Assembly (NCBI RefSeq): GCF_020623625.1
Contig: NC_060202.1
Coordinates: 372,001 to 436,000, forward strand
Length of the DNA: 64,000 nucleotides
Reading direction: 5' to 3'
From: Saccharomycodes ludwigii
Lineage: Eukaryota; Ascomycota; Saccharomycetes; Saccharomycodales; Saccharomycodaceae
This document shows positions 1-10,707 of this stretch, piece after piece. The notes below the pieces were generated by a model that worked only from the letters and a program-made list of their open reading frames with translations, was not told where the DNA came from and made no database searches. The first letter of the stretch is position 1, and every line of letters begins with the position of its first letter. A program made the translations under genes and the position numbers.

Positions 1-1636
1 ATTTGCCAAAAAACATTATACTGAGTATTTGAAAGAAATCGAAGCACTTATTGCCAATGCTGAAGACAGCCTTGAAACCATTAAATTGACTGAAGAACTT
101 ATGAAAGTTACACTAGAAGGTTTGAACTATTTGACCACATACAATTGGAGGTTCATTAGAACGATAGTTACTTTGGGTTTTATTGGTTGGATTGTTTATT
201 CTTTCATCATTTTTTTAAGATTATTCATTTTATCTAAGAGATACGAAGATGGTATATCTAAATCGACTTTTACAATTTTCACAGTATTGTCGATGCTATT
301 AAATTATATTTTGTACTACCAAAGATCGCCCTTCAACTTCTACATGTATTTGTTGTTTCCAATTATTTTTTGGAGTAGGATTTTTTCTGAAAGAAAAATT
401 TTAATCGATGGCGTAAAAGAATTTTTGAAAGGGTTATCTGTTTTTAAAAAAACCATAATATTGTTGTCCATTTTAGGTTTTTATGAAGGCATTGTTTATG
501 GATTCAGTCAACGCTGGGTTTTCACGTTGATTTTTATTATTCTGGCCTTTTATCCAATCACGTGTGGTATATATAACACTAAAACCAATTTGTTATGGAT
601 TTATACAAGTGTATGCTTATCTATTTTTACGTTGCTTGACGCCGTCAAAATTGAAAATTTAAATCAAATCCTAGTATCTGGTATGTTGATTTTGGTTAGT
701 GCAAGTTACGGATTATATTCGGTTCGTAACTTGGTTAACGATTACACTTTTTGTGTAATTGGGATGCAAATTTCTTTGGTGGTTGTCATGCTACTTATCA
801 CAAATGAAATTGTTATTTCATTACAATTAAAAGAAGGTTTGCCCTTTGATAAACAAATCGCTGCATGGGGTACTTTCATTATTTCTCTAATTTTTTTCCC
901 ATTTTTGCATTATATTAAACCCTGTAACAACTACAAAGTTAGAATGTTAATTATTTATGTAACATTTGCACCAGCTTTTATTATTTTGACTATTTCGTTT
1001 GAAACATTTTTCTACTTTTTTTTCTCAATGTATTTGTTTCAATGGATTGAGATTGAAACTAAGATTATGCAACTCACTTCTAAAAGTAATGCTTCGCATG
1101 TCAATTATTTACAGTTGTTGAGAGTCAGTGTTATTGGATTTTTCCTATTGCAAATAGCATTTTTTGGCACTGGAAATGTAGCATCAATATCATCATTTTC
1201 CTTGGATTCCGTTTTCCGATTAATGCCAATTTTTAATCCATTTTCCATGGGGGCTTTACTAATGCTGAAGCTATTGGTTCCATATATTTTATTATCTGCT
1301 GCGTTGGGCATATTAAACTTGAAATTACATATTAGAGATTACACCATTTCTTCTTTGATTATATCTACTAGTGATATACTATCATTAAACTTCTTTTATC
1401 TTTTGAAAACAGAAGGTAGTTGGTTGGATATTGGGGTTACTATATCTAATTATTGTTTAGCTATTTTATCATCGCTATTTATGATTATAGTCGAAATTAT
1501 TAGTCATTATTTACTTAAGCATGTAGAAATTCCAAAGGATGAAGCTATATCAAACGTAATTGAAAAAACTGTTTCTGGCGATAATAAGAAAAAGAAAAAG
1601 AAAAACAATTCAAAGAAAACAACCAAAGGGGATTAA
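1..1636 (+). CDS. MCD4: GPI ethanolamine phosphate transferase 1 (Mcd4), C-terminal part
   Basis: The gene runs in from the left edge; the reading frame starts at base 2 and ends at the TAA at 1634-1636. About 544 residues are visible. Mcd4 works in the ER membrane and adds ethanolamine phosphate to the first mannose of the GPI anchor precursor. What is seen is the PigN-type multispanning half. After a short luminal lead-in, the block LTTYNWRFIRTIVTLGFIGW opens a long series of hydrophobic helices. The protein ends in a cytosolic lysine-rich tail (KKKKKKNNSKK) that could act as an ER-retention signal. The N-terminal alkaline-phosphatase-like catalytic domain lies outside the window. Adjacency to TPK3 and MRP49 orthologs matches the S. 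cerevisiae order YKL165C-YKL166C-YKL167C, although three transporter genes now lie between. Identity is firm; the partial state is due only to the window edge. Confidence 0.9.
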   Translation, partial: FAKKHYTEYLKEIEALIANAEDSLETIKLTEELMKVTLEGLNYLTTYNWRFIRTIVTLGFIGWIVYSFIIFLRLFILSKRYEDGISKSTFTIFTVLSMLLNYILYYQRSPFNFYMYLLFPIIFWSRIFSERKILIDGVKEFLKGLSVFKKTIILLSILGFYEGIVYGFSQRWVFTLIFIILAFYPITCGIYNTKTNLLWIYTSVCLSIFTLLDAVKIENLNQILVSGMLILVSASYGLYSVRNLVNDYTFCVIGMQISLVVVMLLITNEIVISLQLKEGLPFDKQIAAWGTFIISLIFFPFLHYIKPCNNYKVRMLIIYVTFAPAFIILTISFETFFYFFFSMYLFQWIEIETKIMQLTSKSNASHVNYLQLLRVSVIGFFLLQIAFFGTGNVASISSFSLDSVFRLMPIFNPFSMGALLMLKLLVPYILLSAALGILNLKLHIRDYTISSLIISTSDILSLNFFYLLKTEGSWLDIGVTISNYCLAILSSLFMIIVEIISHYLLKHVEIPKDEAISNVIEKTVSGDNKKKKKKNNSKKTTKGD

Positions 1637-2216
1637 TTAAAAAAGTTTTGAAAATATCTAGTTTTTTTATTTATATATATGTAATTTTTTTTTTGTAATT
1701 TTATGGTAAGAGTTGTTACTGATGAGATTTTTTTATTATAAAATCGTTATGGTATATTCATTGAAAAAGAAAGGGTTTTGCTATTTACTTTTAATTTTAA
1801 TTTTAATTTTAATTTTTTTTTTTCTTTGGAAAACGCCAAGATAAACTAACAAATTCTAAGGATAACAAATATTATCATGAAATTTGACTTTTTATATTTG
1901 TGAGTATATTTAAAATAGTGGTCTAAAACTATCATTAATCTTAACCTGTGTGTAAAATAGCCGTTTGATTAATAAGCTTTGGTTCCTCAGTCCAGCCTGT
2001 ACCATTTCCGTTTTTATTACGGACTATTAGATTTTTAATCCTATGTAATATGTTATTTTTCAAGTTAGTAATTTTTTAAATTAGTAATTAAGCATTTACT
2101 AGACTAAAGTATAAAAATTTAAAAGAAAAAGTAAACAAAATAAATAAACGGACATATAATAATGGAACTGAAGGGATTATTGCTACTTCGGACTTTATTA
2201 TTTATTTTTCGTTTAT

Positions 2217-2254
<38 letters not shown>

Positions 2255-2594
2255 TGACAGATAAGGAAAATTTTAACAAGGAAAAAACATAAATCACAAT
2301 GACCGAAAATGGCAATAGTATTATTATCATTATGGTTATTATTATGATGATTATTAAAAACGAATATAATTTTAATACCTTTTTTTTTTTTTTTTTTAAA
2401 ATATATTTAAAACTTCATTTATTAAAATTTCCGATCGAATAAATTAAAAATCTTAAGTCAGATCAACATCATTTATATAACTAAAGAACAATTATTACAC
2501 ATAATTTGTACGTTTTTGATAAAATAATTGCTACGAAAAAAGAAAAAAACAAAAAAAAAAAAACAAATAACAACGTGGTTAAAAAAAAAAAAAA
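1637..2594. other. intergenic spacer, MCD4 to first MFS gene
   Basis: No gene is seen. The spacer holds a (TTTTAA)n run at about 1788-1818, a pure A34 tract at 2218-2251, a T-run near 2383-2397 and an A-rich leader just before the MFS start. Three CGGAC words lie at 2020, 2149 and 2189; the last is part of a 21-nt string repeated exactly at 34201. Confidence 0.7.
2218..2251. repeat. poly(A) homopolymer, 34 nt
   Basis: An uninterrupted run of 34 A lies 344 bases upstream of the first MFS transporter start. Similar runs of 28-36 nt occur in other spacers of this window (T29 at 5312, A30 at 10676, T28 at 20203, T34 at 23636, T36 at 24909). Confidence 0.95.
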
Positions 2595-4652
2595 ATGCCA
2601 GATATTATTTGTAACAAATCAAATATTTCGCCATCTAAAAATGACCCCAAAACTATTCCTTATATTGATGTTCCAACTGCTGAAGAATTTACTAACGAAG
2701 GTCTAGAATATGTTACAGAACATACGATAGAAACAATATTTTCTGCCTCAGCGTCAAATCAAGAAATTCACCCAAAAACTAATACTGTTACTTCTTCAAA
2801 TGATAGCTGTGCTAAATATTTAAGAAAAGATTCATGCTCTAGCTCAATAGCCATTGAAGAAGACAGAGAAGACGAAGAAGAAGATGAAGATGAAGATGAA
2901 GATGAAAGAAATAGTCCATATTTCAGATGGTATACAGAAAACTTAAAATTACATTCTGAATTCAAGTGGTATCAAAGACCAACAACATCAATGTTGTATT
3001 TTTTGTTAGCACTGGAAATTTTAACTAATTTCATTACATTAAGCCCAACTATTATACTTTTGACCGAGAAAATTTGCGACAACATTCATAAAGATTCTAC
3101 AACAGAAATATGCGACGAAAGCATTGCCCAAAAGGAACTATCACAGATACAGGCAATTGGTACAATATTAACAGGGGTCATTGGATTTTTAGTTTCAGGA
3201 AAAATGGGCGAATTAAGTGATCGATATGGTAGAATATTTATTTTTAGAATAATTGCTGTATTCGGTGTGTTACAACCTTTATTGTCTATATTATTTTTTC
3301 AACCATGGGTTAAATACAACAGATATGCAGCTATAATTGCCACATCAATTGGGTACTTTGCTGGCGGCATACATGCACTAATTGCCAATAGTAATAGCTA
3401 TATAAGTGATATTGTCCCACCCAAGGAAAGGACAATTGCTATAAGTATTTTGATGAGTATTATTTATGGTTCAATTGGTGCTGGTCCATTATTAGGCTCA
3501 ACACTAATTAAAATCTCTGGTAACAATAATATGATGTCATTTTATGCTAGTTTATTATTTGGTGCCATTTTTTTGATATTTGTTCAATTTTTTGTCAAAG
3601 AAAGTAGACACCATGAAGCCAGAAGATTATCGCAACATGAATATGAGGAAAACATTGCAAGTAAAGGTATAAAGACACAGCATAACCTAATATTTCGCAA
3701 CAGTACAAGTGCTAATATCACCCCTTTTAAAGAAAGAATCAAACAATTATTTAGTATATTCAGTCCATTAAAAAGATTATGGATACCTAGGACTTGTGCC
3801 GGTTCATTAATTCCCAGGTATAATGTTTTGTTGCTAATGATTATAGATGTTTTGTTTCTCTTTAGCACCGTTGCAGTGACTCCTGTGATAGTTTTATACA
3901 GTATCTATACTTATCATTGGGATAGTGTTAAATTGGGTTATTTCATTAGTATTGTTGGTTTAGGTAGAGCTTTAATTCTATTGTTTTTTGCTCCTTTTTT
4001 GATTAAATTTTTAAGAGATAAGTTGAAATTCAGTATTTTAACCAATTCTATTGATACAATTGATAAAATATGTATAGTTTGCTCAAGTGTATTTTTGATT
4101 TTATCTATAACCGCTTTATTGGTGATTAAAAGTGAAATTGGTGTATTTTTATACGCATTTTTACAGGTTTTCAGTGCTATGATTTCCCCAACAATTCAAG
4201 CCATTATATTGAAATATTCTTCGAAAAAACATAGCGGTGGCGTATTTGGTGCAATTGCGTTAGTGAGACATCTAGATACTCTAATTGGTCCACCTATTTT
4301 CTTAAAAATTTATGCTTTGACTATTGATAAGAACCCTATTTTTTTTATTTATTTACCATTTGCCTTTTCCATCTTATTATTTGCTCTAACTTTATTTTTG
4401 AAAATTGTCTACGATCCTGCTTTACTAAGACGTCCATCTCAAGTTGCATTGCTTTCTAGCGGTACCGACAACTATAGTACGGATGCTAATATTAATTTTG
4501 GTGGCACTGGTCGGATAAACATCAATCACGGCTCCAATAACTTCCAAACCGACTATGGTAGCACTGCTAGTAACAAGAAGACAACTTCTTCAAATGGAGA
4601 CTATCCTTCAATAATGGCAAGAAGACCATCTGTATTGAATAGTAGTGATTAG
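2595..4652 (+). CDS. MFS transporter, YCR023C-like, copy 1 of a tandem triplet
   Basis: A 685-residue major facilitator superfamily protein with about 12 hydrophobic segments after a roughly 130-residue acidic cytosolic N-terminus. MFS motif A (GKMGELSDRYGR) lies near residues 202-213, after TM2. The antiporter-type motif C (YGSIGAGPLLGS) lies near residue 290 in TM5. This places it among drug:H+ antiporter-like carriers. The closest S. cerevisiae relative I recognise is the uncharacterised vacuolar-type MFS protein YCR023C; the substrate is unknown. It shares blocks such as SAMISPTIQAIILKYSSKK and RHLDTLIGPP with the next two genes. An acidic (ED)n run sits near residues 91-103. The ATG at 2595 follows an A-rich leader. 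The C-terminus carries a Ser/Asn/Gly-rich tail of about 75 residues. Confidence 0.8.
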   Translation: MPDIICNKSNISPSKNDPKTIPYIDVPTAEEFTNEGLEYVTEHTIETIFSASASNQEIHPKTNTVTSSNDSCAKYLRKDSCSSSIAIEEDREDEEEDEDEDEDERNSPYFRWYTENLKLHSEFKWYQRPTTSMLYFLLALEILTNFITLSPTIILLTEKICDNIHKDSTTEICDESIAQKELSQIQAIGTILTGVIGFLVSGKMGELSDRYGRIFIFRIIAVFGVLQPLLSILFFQPWVKYNRYAAIIATSIGYFAGGIHALIANSNSYISDIVPPKERTIAISILMSIIYGSIGAGPLLGSTLIKISGNNNMMSFYASLLFGAIFLIFVQFFVKESRHHEARRLSQHEYEENIASKGIKTQHNLIFRNSTSANITPFKERIKQLFSIFSPLKRLWIPRTCAGSLIPRYNVLLLMIIDVLFLFSTVAVTPVIVLYSIYTYHWDSVKLGYFISIVGLGRALILLFFAPFLIKFLRDKLKFSILTNSIDTIDKICIVCSSVFLILSITALLVIKSEIGVFLYAFLQVFSAMISPTIQAIILKYSSKKHSGGVFGAIALVRHLDTLIGPPIFLKIYALTIDKNPIFFIYLPFAFSILLFALTLFLKIVYDPALLRRPSQVALLSSGTDNYSTDANINFGGTGRININHGSNNFQTDYGSTASNKKTTSSNGDYPSIMARRPSVLNSSD

Positions 4653-5308
4653 CAAGGTTGGTATAATCCTAATATTTTTATTATTCGTTTATGTTAATAT
4701 TTATTTTTCGGTCACTATATTGGTTATATGTTTAGATTATTATTAATTTTTTTTTTTTTTTTTTTTTTGGTTCTTTATTTATAAGCTCGGTCATTTAATT
4801 ATTTATTTGTATTTATTATAGCAAATAATATCCAAAATTCAGAGCAGAGAATTATCAATTTTTTTTTTTTTTCCCCCTTTCCTTTTCTTCCTGTGCTCCG
4901 CCTCTTCTTGATATTATTAAATTTGAATTTGCTCAAGAACATCAAGAACAACAAATATTTGCAAATCACTCAGAATGATATCACAAAATTGGAAAAATTT
5001 ACATTAAAAAGCAAGATTATGCCTTTTTTTTTCTTCCTTTTTTTTCTTCCTTTTTTTTTCTTTAGAAATCATGCCCTCAAGATACTAACCGTTTTTCCTT
5101 TTCTTTTATTGTCAATGATACCGTTGCACATTTTTAGTGCTAAAATTATTCAATCCCATCTATTTCAAGAATTCGTGCTAATATCTATTATATGTATATA
5201 GAACCTGCTGAGTAATTTAGCTACCTAACAATATTAACATCTTAATGCGATACCTCCCCTCTTTCTTTTCAATTTTTTGAGCTAATTTATTTCAACTTGC
5301 TTCCATTT

Positions 5309-5340
<32 letters not shown>

Positions 5341-5610
5341 CTTTTAATAAGAACAAAAGACTAAAGGATGAAAAAAATGTTAAGTTTATATAAGGGCTGA
5401 ATGTGATTGTTTATATCTTCACATTTTGTCTAGTTAGCAAAATCTTTTTTTTCTTTTTTTTTTTTTTTTTTTTATATCAAATCACTTATTATTAAAAATG
5501 TGGATAGGGAAGGAGATGAGAATAATTATTTGTAAATTTGGTTAAAACTATAAAGTACCACCTTATAATTCTGCATACACAAGGATAAATAAAAATAAAG
5601 CTCATTTAAC
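4653..5610. other. intergenic spacer between MFS copies 1 and 2
   Basis: No gene is supported. The spacer is dominated by pyrimidine tracts, including T29 at 5312-5340 and further T-runs near 4748-4767, 4860-4872 and 5445-5473. A lone TACTAAC at 5083-5089 is followed 49 nt later by TTTTTAG, but no GTATGT donor was found upstream. A 102-codon frame at 4893-5201 starts at GTG and is low-complexity Phe/Leu, so it is not called. Confidence 0.65.
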
Positions 5611-7452
5611 ATGTCTCAGAATCTTAACAAACCAGCAGCACCACTGTTGAATGAGCACCAACGTTATTACACGAATGAAGAATTAGATTATGAAACAGAA
5701 CAGGATGCAGAAGATATTTTGGACTATACAAATGGTTCTGAAGAGAATAGCGAGGATGATACCCAAGAACGGTGGATTAATGAAACTTTAGCCAATGCAC
5801 TCACTTTAAAATGGCACAGAAGACCATCTAAATATAAATTATATTTTTTGATAGCAACTCAATCAATTTCTTCGAGTTTACTAATTGGCCCAACAACTAT
5901 TTTGTTATTATCTAAAATATGTAAATCCGTATCTACAACTACTGAAGGTTGTAAAACAAACTTTGAAGCCCAAAAAATATTGTCCGAGGTTCAATCTTAC
6001 CAATATATTATCAATGGGATTCTAGGGTTTACACTATCTGGTAAATTCGGTGAACTAAGTGATCGATATGGGAGAACATTTGTTTTTAAAGTGTTCAGTG
6101 TTGTTAACACAGTTCATATTTTTTTATTAATTTTTTTTTTTCAACCAGGTAATGATTTCAGTAAATGGGAAAGCATTATCTGCTTATGTAGCGGCTCAAT
6201 GGCTGGCGGTATTATGTCCTTAATTGCCAATGGAAATAGCTATTTGAGTGATATTATTCCAGCACAAAAGCGTACTGTTGCAATTAGTCTACTAATGAGT
6301 ATAGTTTACGGTGGTTTGGGACTTGGCCCCTTTTTAGGGTCTATTCTTGTTAAGTATTATCCCTGTACAACAAATAGTAATAATGATGGTAACTTGGCTC
6401 CTTTTTATTTTTCGTTTATTTTAAGGGTATTTTCTTTGATTTTGTGTTTTTTCTACATGGGAGAAACTAGACATCAGGAGGCCATGCTTTTGTCTCAACA
6501 AGAATATTTAATAGCACATAAAAATATCGATGCAAATCGAATTAAATACTTTAAAACTAAGTTTTTAAGTATGTTTACAGGTGTGCTAAAAATATGGCAG
6601 GTCAATGGTAGCGAAACCGACATTATTATTCCTCATACAAATAATAGGAATGACAAATCAAGGGCTCGTATTAATGTTTTAATATTATTAGTTATAGATT
6701 TATTGCATATGGGTATTACTGTGGGTTGTACGCCCGTTTTAATTCAATACAGTATTTTAAAGTATGGGTTTGATGGTGTACAAATTGGGTACACTATAAG
6801 TATCCATGGGTTGGGCAAAGCCATAGTTTTATTACTATTAACACCGATTTTTATGGGGTTTTTACAAAAACGTACCAATAAAATGTTTTACGTTCCTAAA
6901 CAATCAATTGATTCAAATGAAAAGATTTGTATAATAACTTCGTTAGCTTTCATGGTATCGTCTATAATTTCCATTTTTGTGGTGCATAACGAATTTGCTA
7001 TATATTTAAGTGCTGTTTTGCAAAGTTTAAGTGCTATGATTTCGCCAACCATTCAAAGTGTTATCATTAAATATTTTCACACCCAATATACTGGTCAGAT
7101 TTTCGGTGCCATAGCTTTATTGAGGCATTTGGATATGCTTATTATGCCTTCGTTCTTCTTGCAGGTTTATTCTCATACAGTTGATGATAATCCAATAACT
7201 GTGTTTTACATTCCATTGTTTCTTGGTATTTTGGCTATTTTACTAACACCGTTTTTAACACCTACAGATCGTAATGACGACGTTAACATGGGTAATAACA
7301 AACATGGTTCTATAACTAATTCGTATGTAGCTACCTGTGAACAATCTACTTTTAATTTATTGACTGAAACTAATACTTCACACAAAGATAGTTGTATTGT
7401 TCGCAGTAATAATTCCAATAGGGCTAGTGGAATGGTATATAATTCCTTATGA
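5611..7452 (+). CDS. MFS transporter, YCR023C-like, copy 2 of a tandem triplet
   Basis: A 613-residue paralog of the flanking transporters. The acidic N-terminal tail is shorter (about 75 residues) and is followed by the family block WHRRPSKYKLYF. Motif A (GKFGELSDRYGR) is near residue 144 and motif C (YGGLGLGPFLGS) near residue 232. The second half keeps SAMISPTIQSVIIKYFH and GAIALLRHLDMLIMPSF. About 12 membrane segments are expected. Substrate and membrane are unknown; the architecture predicts a proton-coupled exporter. The head-to-tail order with copies 1 and 3 and the shared motifs show origin by tandem duplication. The three proteins differ strongly in tails and loops, so the duplication is not recent or the copies evolve fast. 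The frame is intact from ATG to stop. Confidence 0.8.
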   Translation: MSQNLNKPAAPLLNEHQRYYTNEELDYETEQDAEDILDYTNGSEENSEDDTQERWINETLANALTLKWHRRPSKYKLYFLIATQSISSSLLIGPTTILLLSKICKSVSTTTEGCKTNFEAQKILSEVQSYQYIINGILGFTLSGKFGELSDRYGRTFVFKVFSVVNTVHIFLLIFFFQPGNDFSKWESIICLCSGSMAGGIMSLIANGNSYLSDIIPAQKRTVAISLLMSIVYGGLGLGPFLGSILVKYYPCTTNSNNDGNLAPFYFSFILRVFSLILCFFYMGETRHQEAMLLSQQEYLIAHKNIDANRIKYFKTKFLSMFTGVLKIWQVNGSETDIIIPHTNNRNDKSRARINVLILLVIDLLHMGITVGCTPVLIQYSILKYGFDGVQIGYTISIHGLGKAIVLLLLTPIFMGFLQKRTNKMFYVPKQSIDSNEKICIITSLAFMVSSIISIFVVHNEFAIYLSAVLQSLSAMISPTIQSVIIKYFHTQYTGQIFGAIALLRHLDMLIMPSFFLQVYSHTVDDNPITVFYIPLFLGILAILLTPFLTPTDRNDDVNMGNNKHGSITNSYVATCEQSTFNLLTETNTSHKDSCIVRSNNSNRASGMVYNSL

Positions 7453-8058
7453 CCCATAAAATCAAAATGTTACTAGTCCAACTTATCCAAACGCTGTTAA
7501 CGGAGTATTTCGACTGCCTATATAACACGCAGACACGCACACACAAACATATTGTAGCGTTTACAGACGCGAGGTTTTAGAATGTAAACTAAGGTAATAG
7601 AAAAATTTGCTCATTAACAGTCCAATTTTTGAACTTTTGAGCGTTTAATAATAATATACATGTAACTATACCAAATTTCTCGAAGAGTTGTTATTATTTA
7701 TGTACTAATTTTCTTAAACTGAGATTAAACTCACAAAATGAGCAAATTTTTCTTTTTTTTCTTAGTTTTTTTTTTTTTTTTCCTTTTTTTTTTCTTCCTT
7801 TTTCCTTTTTTTTTTTTTTCTTTTTGCATAAATGTTGTAATTTATTCTATTTGTCTTTAACAGAACTGTTTTATTCGATCAAATCCCGTTTGTAAATGAT
7901 TTATACATAGACATAATAAGGTGTTCAAATGCAAAGAAGCGAGGAAGAGGAAATATTAATCCATTATATATTTCCTGTTTATAGTCAATATCTATGGGAT
8001 ACCACATCAATAAACAGCAACCAATAAATTATAGATTTTGATCAATTTACTCACAAGA
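7453..8058. other. intergenic spacer between MFS copies 2 and 3
   Basis: No gene is seen. The spacer contains a CA-rich patch near 7525-7550, several T-runs (7765-7820) and a perfect 17-nt inverted repeat with arms at 7599-7615 and 7737-7753. Confidence 0.65.
7599..7753. repeat. inverted repeat, 17-nt arms, 121-nt loop
   Basis: The left arm 7599-7615 reads AGAAAAATTTGCTCATT and the right arm 7737-7753 is its exact reverse complement. It lies between MFS copies 2 and 3, closer to the end of copy 2. The right arm runs into a pyrimidine tract. The role is unknown: it could be a folded 3' UTR, a protein site pair or a relic of the duplication. Confidence 0.85.
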
Positions 8059-9990
8059 ATGAGAAACTCTTTGGATAGTGGAGAAATAACAACAGTTACA
8101 GATTCTGCTAATAATGATTTTCAGTATTTTTCAGAGTTACAAGAAAGTATGGATATCACGCTTATGAATGAATCCAAAAGTTCTATAACGCCAGAACAAC
8201 AGCAACATCTATTTCAGGAGGAAAAAAAATCAAAAATTGGATCCCCAGAAATACCATCTGATAACATTAACTTATCCAACACATTTCTTGGGGATATGAT
8301 AATACCTTGTAGGCCACAGAACATCACACAGGAAGACGATGAAGAAAATGAGGAATATGTTCAAACATTGCACGAATTGCAAAACAAATGGTTTGAAGAT
8401 TCGCAGAGAACGTTTGCTAATATAAGCTGGTATAAAAGACCAAGTCTTTCATTCTTATATTTTATAATAGCATTATATCTCTTATCATCTACAATAACCA
8501 TGGGTCCCCTTTTGATGTTAACGCAGGATAAGATATGCGAAGGTATTAAAAGCAGCGAGACAGTCAATGCTTTAAACAATATCCCCAGTTTGGAAGATAA
8601 TGCAGTCAGTATGGCAAAGAGAATGGGAATGACAATGCCGGCACCTGAGGATGGCATGGCTTCCTACTGTGACCCAACACTTTTACAAAAATCACTATCT
8701 AATTTACAAACTAGCCTATCTATAGTATCAGGGATTTTAGGGTTTGTACTAAGTGGGAAATATGGTCAATGGAGCGATAAATATGGAAGAGTTTTCGTAT
8801 TTAAAATTTTTAGCTTAATTAATTTACTACACGTGATAGTTTTAATATTTTATTTCCAAGACAAGATTTATAGTGGCAGTAACCGGGAACTGATGTTTTT
8901 TGTTTTAGCTATTGGGAGCCTGAGTGGTGGTGTGATGTCGCTAATAGCGATAGGGAATGGTTATATTAATGATATTGTAATGCCACATATTAGAACGATA
9001 TCAATAAGTCTTTTGATGAGCATTGTGTATGGTATCTTGGGAGTAGGTCCGTTATTAGGTTCATTTATCGTTAAATTTATATCACACGGAAATAACTTGG
9101 TTCCATTATATTTTTCACTAGGAATTGGAATTTTAAGTACATTACTAACTTATTTTTTCATGTATGAATCGAGACACCCGCATGCGATGGAATTTTCCAA
9201 GTTGAGACATGACCAACAAAGCAACAATGTTGCGACAGGGGGAACTGATAGCAATTTTGTCAAAATTTTTTTTTATAGATGCTATTACAGAATATTCGTT
9301 ATTGGGTTTTTAAGTCCATTAAAAAAATTATGGGTATCCGGTGCTAAACACAAGGATTCTTCAGTATCACAAATTAATGTAATATGTCTAATTATTATTG
9401 ATATACTTTCTATGGCAAATACAGTTGGTATTGGAAATGTTATGATTTTGTACAGTATGTTGACCTTTAATTGGGATAGTGTCAAAATTGGATACTTAAT
9501 GAGTTTAGGTGGGTTTGGTAGAGTCTTTGTTTTGTTAATAATTGGTCCAATGATAATTAAGTTTTTAGAGCTAAAAGTAAAATTTCCTATACTTACTACT
9601 TCAGTTGATAGAATCGATAAAGTTTGTCTTACAATTTCACTAGTTTTTGTGTTACTTTCTACGTCAGTAGTGCTTATAATTAATAAAGAATACGGAATAT
9701 ATTTAGGTTGCGCTTTACAAAGCTTGAGTGGTATGATATCTCCAACAATTCAAGGCAGTATTATTAAATATGGGAATAACTTAGAAGCTGGTGAAATGTT
9801 TGCTGCAATAGCTTTAATTAGGCATTTATCAATGTTGCTGTTACCTACTTTTTTTTTACAAATTTATTCACACACGGTTGATTTTTGTCCTAAATTTTTC
9901 ATGTTTATTTCTTTATTGGGATCTATTGTTACATTAATTATTTGTTTAATTTTTTTGAAGGCACGTGTGGCTGAAGATGATGAAGTTTAA
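8059..9990 (+). CDS. MFS transporter, YCR023C-like, copy 3 of a tandem triplet
   Basis: A 643-residue paralog of the two genes upstream. The ATG at 8059 (MRNSLDSGEI) is chosen; the frame is open 21 bases further up but has no ATG there. The acidic Gln/Glu-rich N-terminus is about 125 residues long and leads into WYKRPSLSFLYF. Motif A is slightly changed (GKYGQWSDKYGR, near residue 232) and motif C reads YGILGVGPLLGS near residue 323. The loop between TM1 and TM2 is longer than in the other copies and contains a Met/Ala-rich insert. The C-terminus ends soon after the last helix, without the Ser/Asn tail of copies 1 and 2. The predicted role is a proton-coupled export carrier of unknown substrate. 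Divergence in loops and tails suggests separate substrates or locations, which is inference. Confidence 0.8.
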   Translation: MRNSLDSGEITTVTDSANNDFQYFSELQESMDITLMNESKSSITPEQQQHLFQEEKKSKIGSPEIPSDNINLSNTFLGDMIIPCRPQNITQEDDEENEEYVQTLHELQNKWFEDSQRTFANISWYKRPSLSFLYFIIALYLLSSTITMGPLLMLTQDKICEGIKSSETVNALNNIPSLEDNAVSMAKRMGMTMPAPEDGMASYCDPTLLQKSLSNLQTSLSIVSGILGFVLSGKYGQWSDKYGRVFVFKIFSLINLLHVIVLIFYFQDKIYSGSNRELMFFVLAIGSLSGGVMSLIAIGNGYINDIVMPHIRTISISLLMSIVYGILGVGPLLGSFIVKFISHGNNLVPLYFSLGIGILSTLLTYFFMYESRHPHAMEFSKLRHDQQSNNVATGGTDSNFVKIFFYRCYYRIFVIGFLSPLKKLWVSGAKHKDSSVSQINVICLIIIDILSMANTVGIGNVMILYSMLTFNWDSVKIGYLMSLGGFGRVFVLLIIGPMIIKFLELKVKFPILTTSVDRIDKVCLTISLVFVLLSTSVVLIINKEYGIYLGCALQSLSGMISPTIQGSIIKYGNNLEAGEMFAAIALIRHLSMLLLPTFFLQIYSHTVDFCPKFFMFISLLGSIVTLIICLIFLKARVAEDDEV

Positions 9991-10672
9991 TATAAAACGG
10001 GATGGTGTTATTAACAAATAAACGATTTAGACTTTTTTTTTTTTTCCGATAGAGGAGAAATATTAAGTACGGATTTAAGATGCAGCAGAAGATATCAACG
10101 AAAGAGCTTCGCTTATTAATTTTTAGTATTTCTAGGATACTGAAACATGTCTTTTTCTTACAAAAAAAAAAAAAAGAAAAACAATTCTCCTGAGTCAATT
10201 TCTTTCGGGATTGCTTTGAACGTTATTATATTTAGATATATCGTGTACTTTTTTTTATAAGGACAATTAAGAATTTACCCTAAATGTTGCTGTGTGGTAT
10301 ATATTTTTTGTTTTTGTTTTTGTTTTTATTAAAAAGCAACGGTTAATTATATTACCGTATGTGCAAAATAAACACCAAGTCCGAGACCCAAACTGTAGAA
10401 ACCGAAATATGAATAAATAAGCGGTCTTGTCCTTGATTCTCACAACAATTCTTTTCCCACCTGACTGCTTCTCCGTCTTTTGTTATGCCACGTGCAAATT
10501 GTAAAGACGAATGAATTATTTTCGGATAATTCTACAATTAGACGAGGAATAACTTACCGTTGACGCAATTAAAAATTATCCTTAAAAGTTTTTTTTTTTT
10601 TTTTTTTTTTATTATAGAAAAAGGAGTTTAATTGACATTGCTTATAGATAACCCAAACATTTTGTGCATTAG

Positions 10673-10707
<35 letters not shown>

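Noticed and set aside
5083-5137. TACTAAC plus TTTTTAG, a possible 5' leader intron of MFS copy 2
   Set aside because: No GTATGT or similar donor was found upstream in the spacer.
4893-5201. 102-codon open frame between MFS copies 1 and 2
   Set aside because: It starts at GTG, is made of Phe/Leu from T-rich tracts and matches no family.
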